NCBI GenBank assembly: GCA_964502995.1
Contig: CAZCZB010000001.1
Location: forward strand, 1 to 64,000
Direction of reading: 5' to 3'
From: Bin87 sp964502995
GTDB taxonomy: Bacteria; Chloroflexota; Dehalococcoidia; Lucifugimonadales; UBA3495
Length of the DNA: 64,000 nucleotides
A program made the translations under genes and the position numbers. The notes beneath the pieces were generated by a model. The model was not told the DNA's origin. It was given only the letters and a program-made list of their open reading frames with translations, and searched no databases. This document shows, in pieces, positions 50,382-58,177 of the stretch. Every line of letters starts with the position of its first letter. Positions within the stretch are counted from its first letter, which is position 1.

Positions 50382-50643
50382 CTGGCTGCAATGTTGGGTG
50401 TTGAAGCCGTGTACCTGGCACCAATCCCTTACCGGCGTACCGGTGGAGCTTTGGCACGGAACCTGCGGAGTCCCGAGGTTGGCCTTCCAGCACTTGGGGC
50501 AGTCCTGCTGGCTCCAGTACTCGACCGTCTTCGGCAGCGCTTTGCCCAGGGACTCCCGAGCGCGGTCGATGAGGACCTGGGGCGCCCGCATCCCCTCCAG
50601 ATAGTCCAGGTCGAGGATGGTCTCGTACTTCTTCTTGAACGGG
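50373..50643 (-). pseudogene. 3' part of zinc-ribbon gene split by transposon
   Basis: Frame is open from the transposon end: FKKKYETILDLDYLEG, then MRAPQVLIDRARESLGKAL... with CPKC and CQ/C residues, a C-terminal zinc ribbon. It joins in frame to the 5' part at 55569-55656 when the transposon and one 8-bp duplication are removed, giving a 116-residue protein that begins MTTKSQASTVVLHRCGHEAT. An internal ATG at 50591 could still produce 72 residues. Confidence 0.85.
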
Positions 50644-50864
50644 GAGGAAATTTCGCTACTCCGGATCAGATGGACCAGTAGCTGAAAGCCGCCAATCCCG
50701 TGACGAATTGCGTCTCGGTGTTTCTGGAGTCAGCCGGCCTTTGGGAGTGAGCAAATCCTAGGCAGACCAGCACCGTGCAAAGTCGCGGAAATCAGGCAAC
50801 TAAAGCAGGGAACTCCGGTACCTAGGAGTTTTCGTCGAAATTGGACTCGTGGTGACCACAATCG

Positions 50865-53333
50865 CTAGGTCACCAACTTGTCCCCCAAATGCCCCCGCAA
50901 AGAATCTGTGGCATCTTGAGCGTCCCACTTCAAACGAATAATTTTCTCCACGTCGTCGCTGATATGGGACACCTCATTGCGGTCGTCATGAACAGGTAAC
51001 ACTAGATCTCGCCACCGGTCTGCGAGATTGGGCAGAGTGGTGTCGGTAAATACGTGCCCGCTCATTTGCGCCTGGACGAACTCTGAAGACAGCAACGCCA
51101 GCAAGTAAAACGGAGTGATGCCATGCCGGTTTTGAACATTGACGACTCGTATGGTCAGCAGTTCCCGAGTTAGCAGGACATTTTTGTCCCTGCTGGATGC
51201 CATTGCCACGGTTCCTATCCTGTAGCTTCCACGCCTCACCATGATGATGTCGCCTTCTTCCGGTAGGCGCTTGTTTTTGGTCATTCTGCAGAACGTATCA
51301 ATAGGCACCAAGGACACCGGATTGCGGTACATCTCCCAATTCACGATGTCCTTCACCCGAATGTAGGGGATAGTCCCTTGTCCCTTAGCAGTCGCGGGCG
51401 GAGACCCGTGACCATCCCAGCACTGGATGACTCCTTTTTCTTCCAGTTGCCCCAAGGTGATCCCGGTCCGACCTGTCGGGACATTGACTGGTCGGGCTTT
51501 TTTCGAGAGGTAGTACGACGGAACCAACGCGTTGCGGTCAACGTCAGAGTAAGGGACCGTAAACGTGAACTGGTTACCAGGGTCACCCGGGTTGTGAAGT
51601 TCGCCCTTGACGACGGCGATGTCATCCCATATCTCGGCTGTTCCAGTCCTGTACAAAGTTTTGCCGTTATGGTCATGCCCCATCTCTTCTGGCACTGCCA
51701 TGACGATGGTGTCTTGCTGAGGCACGCCTTTCTCCAGCACCAACAGGCAGGTCTTGGCATTGCAGTAGGGCCGGAACGTGTTGTGTGGTAGCTGGACAAC
51801 CGCTTTGAGGTTGTTGTTTTTCATAATGAATTGGCGGAGGTAGCCGAGCTGCTGACCGTGAAGCACTGTTTCAGGCAACACGATTGCCAGCGTACCTTCG
51901 TCCAGTAGCATGTCCAAGCATCGCTCAACGAACAGAACGTAAGGGTCTCGGGCGATTACCGACCGGGTCATCTGGTATTCACCACTCTGCTTTTCCAACT
52001 TCCACTTGTGCCCGAGTTCGAAATTCGCACAATCAGACGTGAGGACCTTAGTCTTTGTCCCAAATGGCGGGTTTGTCAGCACGAAGTTGAACCGCCGGAA
52101 ATTGTTTCCAACGACGAACTTGGCTTTGGCTGGGTCCGTGAAATGATCAGCCTCGTGTAGCGAATTGTCGTGGACGACGTTGCTTTTGCCGTCGCCGGCA
52201 ATGGACATGTGCGCTTTCGCGATTTTCACGAGATCCGATTCTTTGTCGATCCCGAACAAGGTACGTGCCGCCATGGATTTCTTGATACCTTCGAGTTGGG
52301 CTGAGCCCTTGTACCTAGGATCCTGATCCATTTCCCGCCAAATATGGTGCATCGCCTGAATGAGAAATCCACCAGACCCACAAGCTGGATCACATACCGT
52401 CTCGTTAGGTTTAGGTGCAGCGATCTCGACAGCCAACTCCACTACGTTCCTTGGCGTAAAGAATTCTCCTTTTTCGCCAACGAGACGCGACTCAGCGAAA
52501 ACTTCAAAAGCGTCCCCCACAACATCGGTATCAGTGGACAGCAGGCTGCCTCTCTCGAGTTGACCCACGACCCAAGCGGTCGAACGTGCGTCCAGCGTGA
52601 CTGTATCACCCTCCAGGAACACTCCGTCGCTCTGCAGGTCCTCCTTCACGCGTTCGAACAGACCGTCGATTCTCTGTTTTACATCTTCGGGGTCCTCACC
52701 AAACTGGACGCGAAAATCTGGCGGAAGACTCAAAAAACTCTTCTCATCTTCGATCTTGCAAAAGATCAATTTGATCATTTCAGCGCCGAGCTTTTCGCGG
52801 CGACTGATGTTCGTGTTCGCATACAGATTATTCAGGATGCGGCGAAAAGCAGTGATGAGGTCGGCACGCTGGAATGGTGCCAACTCCGACTTTTTGATAC
52901 GTCCAATGTCAGCAATCGTTTGTCCACGGGCAGGGATGTTGTAAAGGGAACCTTCCAACACCGCATTCTGGCTGACGTCCTTGAACAGGTACTCAATGTC
53001 GTTCCCGTTCGTCCAGACTGCCCAGACGGCCGATGTGGCGGTCATATACGATTTGAGCTGAGCTATCCCGTCGTCCCGCTCTGGCCTTTTGGTTTCGACA
53101 ATTCCCCACACGTCCCGGGCAGGGTCACGCCCCGAGGCTGGCCTGTAGACCACGATGTCAGCCTTGTCGGCGAAATAGCCTGATCCACGAGGAATCTGCA
53201 CCTCAATGTCCAGTTCGCTCTTGCGATAGCCATAACTCTCGATCAGCACGCGCTCGTAATCTTGGCGCACCCGTTCTTCAGGCTTCGACAGGTCAATGGA
53301 CTTGCCCGTCGCAAAGTCTTTCGATTTCGCCAT
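50865..53333 (-). CDS. Single-chain restriction-modification protein (nuclease + N6-adenine methylase + specificity)
   Basis: 822 residues from the ATG at 53333. N-terminal HsdR_N-like fold with PD-(D/E)xK pattern: ADIVVYRP ... VWGIVETKRPERDD (about 45-85). Helical HsdM-type middle, then the N6-methylase: CDPACGSGGFLIQAM (SAM site) and FVLTNPPFG (catalytic NPPF). The C-terminal ~200 residues (about 600-822) resemble an HsdS-type target-recognition domain (GTIPYIRVKDI, ALLSSEFVQAQMSG). This layout is that of type IIG/IIL enzymes such as MmeI. No separate R or S gene is near. Confidence 0.85.
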   Translation of the reverse strand: MAKSKDFATGKSIDLSKPEERVRQDYERVLIESYGYRKSELDIEVQIPRGSGYFADKADIVVYRPASGRDPARDVWGIVETKRPERDDGIAQLKSYMTATSAVWAVWTNGNDIEYLFKDVSQNAVLEGSLYNIPARGQTIADIGRIKKSELAPFQRADLITAFRRILNNLYANTNISRREKLGAEMIKLIFCKIEDEKSFLSLPPDFRVQFGEDPEDVKQRIDGLFERVKEDLQSDGVFLEGDTVTLDARSTAWVVGQLERGSLLSTDTDVVGDAFEVFAESRLVGEKGEFFTPRNVVELAVEIAAPKPNETVCDPACGSGGFLIQAMHHIWREMDQDPRYKGSAQLEGIKKSMAARTLFGIDKESDLVKIAKAHMSIAGDGKSNVVHDNSLHEADHFTDPAKAKFVVGNNFRRFNFVLTNPPFGTKTKVLTSDCANFELGHKWKLEKQSGEYQMTRSVIARDPYVLFVERCLDMLLDEGTLAIVLPETVLHGQQLGYLRQFIMKNNNLKAVVQLPHNTFRPYCNAKTCLLVLEKGVPQQDTIVMAVPEEMGHDHNGKTLYRTGTAEIWDDIAVVKGELHNPGDPGNQFTFTVPYSDVDRNALVPSYYLSKKARPVNVPTGRTGITLGQLEEKGVIQCWDGHGSPPATAKGQGTIPYIRVKDIVNWEMYRNPVSLVPIDTFCRMTKNKRLPEEGDIIMVRRGSYRIGTVAMASSRDKNVLLTRELLTIRVVNVQNRHGITPFYLLALLSSEFVQAQMSGHVFTDTTLPNLADRWRDLVLPVHDDRNEVSHISDDVEKIIRLKWDAQDATDSLRGHLGDKLVT

Positions 53334-53539
53334 GATGCCACCCCCAACGCCGTCGACGTCGACAGCTCGTGGTTTCGCAGCAAGACCGAACCGCCTGCAG
53401 GCGCTGACAGTCCGTACCATGCGATGTGATGTTATCACAAAACTCTCGGCCCTTTGATGCAGACGAACGCTCCTACCGGGGTAGCGGGAGAAACAATAGA
53501 GTTCGTCCTCGTCGGCCAATCGGCGTTAATGTGCTTCAC

Positions 53540-55027
53540 CTACGCCGCCTGTTGAGCGGCGTTGAGTTCGTGGAGCACCAGCGCCGCCACGACGCCCGGC
53601 TCAACGCTCTGCTCTTCCCGACGCTTGGAACCTTTGGCAGGCGGCATCCTGATCCTCATGTGCCGCATGTGGACGTAGTCGTCGGCCTTCAGGTGGGCCA
53701 GCGCCGTGGCCAAGTAGGTCAGCGTCGCCATCGCCACGTGCAGCGACACCTTCTGGATGTTCAGGTAGCGGTGGGTGTCCAGCAGCCTGCTGTGCTTGGC
53801 ACTGCTGAAGTGCCGCTCGATGATCGGCCGCTTCTTGTACTCGGCCTTCCATTCGTCCGAACAGCGGGGCAGCAGGCCCACAATCCGCAACAGCCGACCC
53901 TCGGTCTTCTCGTAGTGGGCGTAATCGCAATGCCTCGTAAACTGCACGCTGTCCTTCAGGTGGCAACCCTCGGCGGGACACCCGAACAGGTGCCCCTGCT
54001 CTGGATCAGTCTCGACGTACTCCATGGACTTACCGCCCACGCAGGTCGGCCGGCCATCAGCGTCATAAATGCCGTCGTACCGCCGCTCGCCGGTTTCCTT
54101 GTCCTTCTCGGGCAGCCGGACCGCGATCACTGGCATCATGCCCACGTCGATGACGTGCCGGATGTTGTCCAATTTGTCGTAGCCCTTGTCGCCCAGGAAG
54201 TAGTGCGGCCTCAGTTCGGGGTACAGGACCAAGCAGTCATCAAGGTCCTCGACCATCACCGCCACGTCGCTGGCGTTGGCTGGACGGGTCCTGGCGAACA
54301 TCGGCAATCCGTAGTTGGAGTCTGCGACGACATCAATCGAGTAGCCGAAGTACAGCTCGTCCTTGCTGTCCTTCTGGCCCGACTCCGCGCTGTCGCCTTT
54401 GGGCTTGGACTTGCTCTTCTTGGAATTGCGGCCTTTGCGTCCCTTGCTGGAGCGGGCATTCTTGGCGGTGCGGTGTCCCCACTTGGCGTCCGTATCCTTG
54501 GACGGTATCTCGTCACCCGTCTTCCGGCTCTTGCGACTTGGCCGTGCCCACGCCTCAACGTCGGTGCTGTCGATGACCAGCGAGTGTCCCAGCGGCGGCT
54601 TATCGGCAGGGACGATGCCGGCTTCGCGCAGCCGTTCGATCTCGCCTCGGCATTCAAGGAACACTTCGGCGATGATGGGATCGAAGGTGTCTCGATGCGC
54701 GGCCAGTTTCTTCTTGAATCGGCTGTAGGCCCCTTCACTGGGGGCGCATTCGAGGTCGCAGATGCCCAGCAGGCGGTCGTCGCTGCCCAAGCGGTTCAGG
54801 AAGCCGTTGGCGTAGCGCTCATTGAGCGCGAACTGCATCACGAAAGCAGCCAGCATGGGCAAAGCTGTGTAGCCTGGGTTTCCGCCGCGCTCGTGGGGCG
54901 CGTCCAAGGTCTCCGCCAGAGGGCCGGCACGGGATACTACACCCCCAACCACGCCTTCGAGGAAGCCGTAGCCGCTCTTGGGGGGTTGTTTAGGTAATGG
55001 TGTATGCTTAAAATAGCAGTCGCCCAC
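53540..55027 (-). CDS. DDE transposase (IS1182/IS5-like)
   Basis: 495 residues, GTG start at 55027. N-terminal DUF772-like helical region (ALPMLAAFVMQFALNERYANGFL, YSRFKKKLAAH). Acidic residues: Asp in LVIDSTDVEAW, Asp in YFLGDKGYDKLD, Glu in IIERHFSSAKHSRLL. A long Lys/Ser/Gly-rich insertion follows the first Asp. Complete and apparently intact. Family placing is by eye. Confidence 0.85.
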   Translation of the reverse strand: MGDCYFKHTPLPKQPPKSGYGFLEGVVGGVVSRAGPLAETLDAPHERGGNPGYTALPMLAAFVMQFALNERYANGFLNRLGSDDRLLGICDLECAPSEGAYSRFKKKLAAHRDTFDPIIAEVFLECRGEIERLREAGIVPADKPPLGHSLVIDSTDVEAWARPSRKSRKTGDEIPSKDTDAKWGHRTAKNARSSKGRKGRNSKKSKSKPKGDSAESGQKDSKDELYFGYSIDVVADSNYGLPMFARTRPANASDVAVMVEDLDDCLVLYPELRPHYFLGDKGYDKLDNIRHVIDVGMMPVIAVRLPEKDKETGERRYDGIYDADGRPTCVGGKSMEYVETDPEQGHLFGCPAEGCHLKDSVQFTRHCDYAHYEKTEGRLLRIVGLLPRCSDEWKAEYKKRPIIERHFSSAKHSRLLDTHRYLNIQKVSLHVAMATLTYLATALAHLKADDYVHMRHMRIRMPPAKGSKRREEQSVEPGVVAALVLHELNAAQQAA

Positions 55028-55568
55028 AACGATTTTTCTCGGTCCGCGGGGGCACCAGGCCGCTTGGTTTGTGAGAGATCCAAGCGGTCAAAATTATGTT
55101 CTATTTTGACTGGTGACATTATACCCGGAGGCCCTTCCTGCCTCAACCGAAAACAGGGGGTTCGGGCCGTTTTTGAGTACAAAAAGTGCTCATTTCGAGC
55201 AGGGTAGGGCGATTGCGCAACGGCCCGGCCGGGCGTTCCTAGGGCGCAGTTAAGGCCCCGAGTGCACCCTGATTTTTGCCCCAGCGAAAAATGGATGCCC
55301 CAGGGCGTCCGTAGACGGCCCGTATTGGCCGTTCCGGGATTCCATGCGGTATTATTCGACGGAGTCGGAAAAATCGCTCAGGGGCCGGATATGGCGATTT
55401 TCGGGGGCATTTTCGACGGTGCGCCCGGGGCGATTTCGGGACGCCGGCAGGGGCCGGCAATCAGCGGTTACCCGGAAAAATCGGGTCTGTGGCGGATTAC
55501 GAAAAGCGTCGCTTCGCTGGATGATATACGTCCCGGTCAGCTCGGGGGCGGAGTAGCGAAATTTCCTC

Positions 55569-55656
55569 TGAACGGGTTGAACTTCTTGACCAGCCTGGTG
55601 GCCTCGTGGCCGCAGCGGTGAAGCACGACCGTGCTGGCTTGGCTTTTGGTGGTCAT
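55569..55656 (-). pseudogene. 5' part of zinc-ribbon gene split by transposon
   Basis: ATG at 55656 with AAGGAGAGAGACC upstream. MTTKSQASTVVLHRCGHEAT...VKKFNPF runs into the transposon end at 55568; as it stands it would read on to a stop at 55537 (39 residues). See the partner at 50373-50643. Confidence 0.85.
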
Positions 55657-55669
55657 GGTCTCTCTCCTT

Positions 55670-55693
55670 GCAGGGTTGGTGTAGGTATCCCGC
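55670..55693 (-). promoter_or_regulatory. Post-cleavage leader hairpin C
   Basis: GCGGG of ribozyme C pairs with CCUGC further on (one G-U); loop contains CCUACAC; AAGGAG follows. Confidence 0.65.
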
Positions 55694-55744
55694 GACGGCC
55701 CGTAGGTTGGGGCCGTTTCGCCGTCTCACGGCTCATCAGGCAGG
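55689..55744 (-). ncRNA. Type I hammerhead ribozyme C
   Basis: Minus strand: stem I CCUGC / GCGGG, CUGAUGA, stem II GCCGU-GAG-ACGGC, GAAA, stem III CGGCCC / GGGCCG with an 8-nt loop, GUC. Cut expected after 55694. Stem sequences differ from ribozymes A and B but keep pairing (covariation in loops and stem III). The UGA stop of the 69-aa gene (55738-55736) is inside CUGAUGA. Confidence 0.9.
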
Positions 55745-55945
55745 CTGGTTCTCGGAGTTTGCCAAGCAGTCTTCGCAGTTCACCATGTAGCCTGCCGAGC
55801 TGTAGACCACGTAGTGCTCTCCCGCCATAGTGGACTGGCCCATGGCATAGTGGCGGGTCGTGACCTCGGCCAAACAGGCGGGCCGGGAGCTACCAACGCA
55901 CTCTGTCAAATGGAAGGTAGCGCGCTTCTCGAACTTCTCAAACAT
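55736..55945 (-). CDS. Hypothetical early protein, 69 aa
   Basis: First gene after the promoter at 55987-56014; AAGGAGAGAGACC upstream. MFEKFEKRATFHLTECVGSS... with four Cys (ECVG, ACLAE, CEDC) and aromatic beta-like pattern YYVVYSSAGYM; probably zinc-binding. Its stop codon is shared with ribozyme C. Confidence 0.65.
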   Translation of the reverse strand: MFEKFEKRATFHLTECVGSSRPACLAEVTTRHYAMGQSTMAGEHYVVYSSAGYMVNCEDCLANSENQPA

Positions 55946-55951
55946 GGTCTC

Positions 55952-55989
55952 TCTCCTTGCCTTGTGAACTAGCGTTCTGATACGATAAC
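55952..55989. repeat. 38-nt identical leader repeat, copy 1 (copy 2 at 63963-64000)
   Basis: Identical 38-nt sequence upstream of the first gene of each early operon. It covers the end of the -10 region, the leader and the start of the Shine-Dalgarno. Copy 2 runs into the window end, so the match may be longer. Confidence 0.95.
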
Positions 55990-56014
55990 GATAGCAGACC
56001 GACCAGTGGTGTAA
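55987..56014 (-). promoter_or_regulatory. Early operon promoter
   Basis: Minus strand CCC-TTTACA (56014-56009), 16-base spacer ending TCTGC, TATCGT (55992-55987). TGC before the hexamer gives an extended -10. Confidence 0.65.
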
Positions 56015-56220
56015 AGGGGTTTGCGGAAAATGCGAACCGTGGCATTGGGACGCCGGCCAGCGAGCGCATCGGACGCCCTGGGCTGCTACGGCGGTAAGAC
56101 CGTCTGCAAAAAAACCAGTTCAGGATAGGTAGGAAGCGGGGGTTCTGTAACATTTGCGGGGTAGTTCCCTGTTCTAAAAACTCGTGCTGGGATTTGGCGG
56201 TTTTAGAACGCTACCCCCCC

Positions 56221-56250
56221 TTGACAGGGTGTATCCGTAGGGTGTATCCT
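56221..56250 (+). promoter_or_regulatory. Promoter of pentapeptide-repeat gene
   Basis: TTGACA (56221-56226), 18-base spacer, TATCCT (56245-56250). GGGTGTATCC is directly repeated within it, a possible operator. Confidence 0.6.
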
Positions 56251-56280
56251 ATGGGTACATCAAAAACGGAGGAACCCAAA

Positions 56281-56781
56281 ATGGCCACCACCGTCAACGG
56301 CTACGAGATAAAACCTGGCGCAGACCTGCGCCATGCGTGCCTGACCGGCGCGGACCTGTACCGCGCGGACCTGTACCGCGCGGACCTGTACCGCGCGAAC
56401 TTGCGCGGCGCGGACCTGATCGGCGCAGACCTGCGCCATGCGTGCCTGACCGGCGCGGACCTGTACGGCGCGGACCTGTACCGCGCGACCCTGCGCCATG
56501 CGGACCTGTACGGCGCGAACTTGCGCGGCGCGAACCTGTACGGCGCGAACCTGTACGGCGCGAACCTGACCTGCGCGGACCTGATCGGCGCGGACCTGCG
56601 CCGTGCGTGCACCGGCGCGAACCTGCGCCATGCGGACCTGACCGGCGCGGACCTGCGCCGCGCGGACCTGTACGGCGCGGACCTGACCGGCGCGGACCTG
56701 ACCGGCGCGAACCTGTACCGCGCGGACCTGTACGGCGCGACCCTGCCCTCTGGATGGCACGCAGTCAGCTGCTGGTACTGA
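56281..56781 (+). CDS. Pentapeptide-repeat protein
   Basis: 166 residues from the ATG at 56281 with GGAGG eight bases upstream. After TTVNGYEIKPGA about 27 repeats of A(D/N)LxxA follow (ADLYR, ADLRH, ANLRG, ADLTG...), a right-handed four-sided beta helix. Such proteins can mimic DNA (Qnr, MfpA bind gyrase). Repeats are very alike at DNA level (about 15-bp units), showing expansion by slippage or recombination. Passenger of the 826-bp element. The target is unknown. Confidence 0.88.
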   Translation: MATTVNGYEIKPGADLRHACLTGADLYRADLYRADLYRANLRGADLIGADLRHACLTGADLYGADLYRATLRHADLYGANLRGANLYGANLYGANLTCADLIGADLRRACTGANLRHADLTGADLRRADLYGADLTGADLTGANLYRADLYGATLPSGWHAVSCWY

Positions 56782-56785
56782 TGCG

Positions 56786-56959
56786 ATGCCCCCCTACGCC
56801 GATCCCGCTGACCGCCGCGCATTCGAGCGGTTGCGCGCAGAGCGTCGCCGCAACGCCGGCCTCTGCGCCAACTGCAACAGCAAGGCCGAACCTGGCCACT
56901 CACGCTGCGCCAAGTGCGCGGAACGCCGCAAGAACCGCTTGACTACCCCGCAAATGTAA
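56786..56959 (+). CDS. Zinc-ribbon protein in the 826-bp element, 57 aa
   Basis: ATG five bases after the pentapeptide stop. RRAFERLRAERRRNAGLC is basic and helical; CANCNSKAE and CAKCAERRKNR form a CxxC-x(n)-CxxC finger, a pattern common in phage and plasmid DNA-binding proteins. The last codons lie in the terminal inverted repeat, so the element end encodes the C-terminus. No good Shine-Dalgarno; coupled translation likely. Confidence 0.65.
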   Translation: MPPYADPADRRAFERLRAERRRNAGLCANCNSKAEPGHSRCAKCAERRKNRLTTPQM

Positions 56960-56989
56960 CAGAACCGAAGCGGGACTTCCATAAATCCT

Positions 56990-57097
56990 GCGTGTGCGGC
57001 CTTGTGGCAAAAATCGCCAGTCCGAACCGTTCGAGAAAAACCGCTCCAGGATGGTAAAGGGGCGATGCGGCGAAACCCTCGCGTGTGCAGCCTTGTG
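56990..57097. repeat. 17-bp dispersed repeat copies
   Basis: GCGTGTGCAGCCTTGTG at 57081-57097 and, with one change, 56990-57006; a third copy at 41058-41074 near the mini-CRISPR. The stretch 56,975-57,183 holds no gene that I can support. Confidence 0.6.
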
Positions 57098-57183
57098 GCC
57101 TGTGTGCGCCGCCTTGCGAAATTGCCTTAGAGCGGCGCCGAACGGAGCTTGTTGGGCCGGAGCGTGGGGGACGGCGAGACAAC

Positions 57184-57221
57184 AAAAAAAGGCCGGGGCA
57201 GGGTTCAACCCTGCCCCGGCC
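57184..57221 (-). terminator. Strong terminator of early operon 2
   Basis: Perfect GC-rich stem (57191-57203 with 57209-57221, loop TTCAA) and seven T on the minus strand (57184-57190). Confidence 0.9.
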
Positions 57222-57255
57222 TCGGGATCCCTTTTCGGTGATGGAGGTAGGCGCT

Positions 57256-57777
57256 TCAGACCACCGTTTCGTCATTCGCCAACAGTTGCCGGTCTTTAAT
57301 CACAATTGGCCCGGCGTAGCCAGACTCCAGAAATCTCTGCACCTGTTCTGGGCTCGGCGGTCGCTCCCCCCGCCGCTGCGCCCAGAAATCACCATTGGCT
57401 ACGAGGTAGTCGCCAAGTTCCTCAAGTGTCGGGAAAGGCGGCGAGACCGGCGTGCCTTCGCTTATGGTTTCATACACCTGATACCAGGTCGGTGCCTCCG
57501 CGAAGGGCGGCCGGTAGTCCTCTTTCATGGGAGGTCCACCATCGTACTCCCAGTATTCCATGTGCCGAGTCTCATCGCTCAGGTCTGGGTGGTCCCCGGT
57601 CTCCCACTGGCGGAAGTTCTCCTTCCACGTGTGGCTTGCTTCCTCGAAGCATTCGTCGAACAACGGCTTGTAGTGGCCCATCCAATCCTTACTGATTCGA
57701 TTGCCGGTGGGCGGGTCATCCTCGGTGTAGCGCGGATGCTCCCAGTTTGGCGGCACTCGCCTGATCTCTCTGCCCAT
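57256..57777 (-). CDS. Hypothetical phage protein, 173 aa
   Basis: Trp/Tyr/Pro-rich: PPNWEHPRYTED, HMEYWEYDGGPP, DYRPPF, APTWYQVYETISEGTPVSPPFPTLEELGDYLV. This pattern recurs in phage proteins of unknown role. Last gene before the terminator of the operon. Confidence 0.65.
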   Translation of the reverse strand: MGREIRRVPPNWEHPRYTEDDPPTGNRISKDWMGHYKPLFDECFEEASHTWKENFRQWETGDHPDLSDETRHMEYWEYDGGPPMKEDYRPPFAEAPTWYQVYETISEGTPVSPPFPTLEELGDYLVANGDFWAQRRGERPPSPEQVQRFLESGYAGPIVIKDRQLLANDETVV

Positions 57778-57805
57778 GATATTCCTCCAATCGTCATTAG
57801 CGAAT

Positions 57806-58168
57806 CTACTTGTCCGGGTGTTCAGCGGCAGGAGGCCGGCCAGGGCGTCCCCTGATGCGTTCGATTGGCGTGGGGATCGCCCATTTCTTGCCGATCTTCC
57901 TGGCCCCCACGATTCGCCCGCTCCAACAGAGCTGGATCACACGTTTCGTCGTGACGCCCAGTTCGGCGGCGGCCTCTTCCACAGTCACGTGGTTTTTCTC
58001 CCAAGGGGCCTTGGGTTCGATGTTGAACGGATCTGGAATTGCCCAGGTAGCACCCATCTTGAACGCGCCCCTTATGCGGCCTTCCCTGCACATTTGGCTG
58101 ATCCAGCTGATGTGGCAGCCTTCCCGCTCCGCGGCTTGCCGAACGCTGATGTATGGGGCTGGCGGCAT
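57806..58168 (-). CDS. Tandem helix-turn-helix protein
   Basis: 120 residues with two excisionase/MerR-type HTH units: YISVRQAAEREGCHISWISQMCREGRIRGAFKMGATWAI and VTVEEAAAELGVTTKRVIQLCWSGRIVGARKIGKKWAI. Each has the wing typical of HTH_17. May be a regulator or an excisionase-like DNA-bending protein. Confidence 0.75.
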   Translation of the reverse strand: MPPAPYISVRQAAEREGCHISWISQMCREGRIRGAFKMGATWAIPDPFNIEPKAPWEKNHVTVEEAAAELGVTTKRVIQLCWSGRIVGARKIGKKWAIPTPIERIRGRPGRPPAAEHPDK

Positions 58169-58177
58169 GTCAGTCCG

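Larger units (their letters stand above)
50644..55568 (-). mobile_element. 4,925-bp transposon carrying a restriction-modification gene
   Basis: Perfect 20-bp terminal inverted repeats, GAGGAAATTTCGCTACTCCG at 50644-50663 and its complement at 55549-55568. Flanked by the 8-bp duplication TGAACGGG at 50636-50643 and 55569-55576. Contains a single-chain R-M protein and a DDE transposase, both on the minus strand. The stretch 55,030-55,548 inside it has no gene that I can support, only GC-rich sequence. Family of the element not determined. Confidence 0.9.
56141..56966 (+). mobile_element. 826-bp non-autonomous element carrying a pentapeptide-repeat gene
   Basis: Terminal inverted repeats of 25 bp, 24 matching (56141-56165 and 56942-56966; outer end GGTTCTGT). 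Flanked by the perfect 8-bp duplication GAAGCGGG at 56133-56140 and 56967-56974. It contains a promoter, a pentapeptide-repeat gene and a small zinc-ribbon gene, and no transposase. Inside the left end a 9-bp inverted repeat, GTTCTAAAA / TTTTAGAAC (56171-56209), may be an operator or hairpin. Confidence 0.88.

Noticed and set aside
55239..55729. Open frames in the right part of the 4.9-kb transposon
   Set aside because: No ribosome site, Arg/Pro-rich nonsense, and they cross the transposon end into a different gene.
56260..56903. Minus-strand frames opposite the pentapeptide-repeat gene
   Set aside because: Repeats of 15 bp keep every frame open; only the plus frame has a Shine-Dalgarno, promoter and the ADLxx pattern.
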